Assembly: GCA_030388825.1 (NCBI GenBank)
Contig: CP128835.1
Location: forward strand, 1,064,501 to 1,128,500
Direction of reading: 5' to 3'
From: Rossellomorea sp. AcN35-11
Lineage (GTDB): Bacteria; Bacillota; Bacilli; Bacillales; Bacillaceae_B
DNA: 64,000 nt
Below, piece by piece: positions 63,873 through 64,000 of the stretch (its first letter is position 1; every line of letters starts with the position of its first letter). A program made the translations under genes and the position numbers. Below the pieces are notes generated by a model. The model saw nothing but the letters and a program-made list of their open reading frames with translations. It did no database searches and was not told the origin of the DNA.

Positions 63873-64000
63873 TTATCGCTGGGAATAACTTTGCATAGAG
63901 GCTCCTGCCCCGAATGGATATTCATATTCGATTTCTTCATCGAAGGTGATGTAATCCAGATAAATCATCGGGATGAGGTACCGAGTCCCGGTTTGCGGAT
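63873..64000 (-). CDS. gerQ: Spore coat protein GerQ, C-terminal part
   Basis: The minus strand from the window edge encodes RYLIPMIYLDYITFDEEIEY, then a YPFGAGASMQSYSQR end and stop at 63873. This is the C-terminus of GerQ (YwdL), a coat protein cross-linked by transglutaminase and needed for localising the lytic enzyme CwlJ. The gene continues beyond the window. It follows ywdK convergently, as in B. subtilis. Confidence 0.85.
   Translation of the reverse strand, partial: PQTGTRYLIPMIYLDYITFDEEIEYEYPFGAGASMQSYSQR

Overview
The window looks like the chromosome of a low-to-mid GC Gram-positive spore former of the Bacillaceae (Bacillus sensu lato, Rossellomorea-like). Supporting signs are AGGAGG-type ribosome sites, TTG/GTG starts, a B. 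megaterium-type gas vesicle operon, sporulation-linked genes (gerQ, an Sda-like protein, a Kin-type kinase), bacillithiol enzymes (bshB2/yojF), and a right end whose order ung-ywdI-ywdK-gerQ resembles the B. subtilis ywd region. Two parS-like sites (25955, 61838) fit an origin-proximal position. No rRNA, tRNA, CRISPR array or insertion sequence was seen.

Layout. 1-3.6 kb: DNA alkylation repair pair (alkA end, ogt), a YiaA/B membrane protein and malate:quinone oxidoreductase behind a structured leader. 3.65-8.1 kb: a Bce-type peptide-antibiotic detoxification module (RR-HK-ATPase-permease) with an internal operator. 8.3-9.3 kb: an MDR oxidoreductase. 9.6-11.7 kb: an actin-like ParM / ribbon-helix-helix ParR pair preceded by six phased copies of a centromere-like repeat. 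12.25-19.1 kb: a complete 14-gene gas vesicle operon, gvpA-P-Q-B-R-N-F-G-L-S-K-J-T-U. 19.4-30.5 kb: glycerate kinase, stress membrane protein, PLD-family protein, MFS exporter, HAD hydrolase, CHY zinc finger, MsrAB, DinB protein, FAD/Rieske protein and folD under a ZTP riboswitch. 30.8-36.6 kb: SDR-QueA paralogue-VOC operon, YczE-like protein, DinB, AlkD, PatB. 36.8-50.6 kb: lactate permease, threonine catabolism (kbl-tdh) with a cre-like site, an unrecognised membrane protein and sensor kinase, HADs, YjiH, Sda-like, AtoE-like and PQQ-type sugar dehydrogenase genes. 50.7-53.6 kb: a lysis-like module (holin-like toxin, YvrJ, amidase, M15 peptidase) next to a split sigma factor (SigO/RsoA type). 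53.8-58.7 kb: an SDR behind a phased repeat array, an auto-regulated TetR/ABC-2 exporter operon and bacillithiol genes. 58.9-64 kb: pdxK, yflT with a sigma-B-like promoter, a DUF4230 protein, ung, parS, a K+ channel, ywdI, ywdK and partial gerQ.

A caution for every reader: at least 16 reading-frame breaks occur in otherwise convincing genes, nearly all inside homopolymer runs. Removing or adding one base restores full-length family members each time. I treat these as probable sequencing errors and give the reconstructed gene as one entry.

The two most interesting loci are the ParMR/centromere-like system that abuts the gas vesicle operon, and the split-sigma/lysis cassette, where a near-identical 14-bp element sits upstream of both the sigma gene and the peptidoglycan hydrolase operon.
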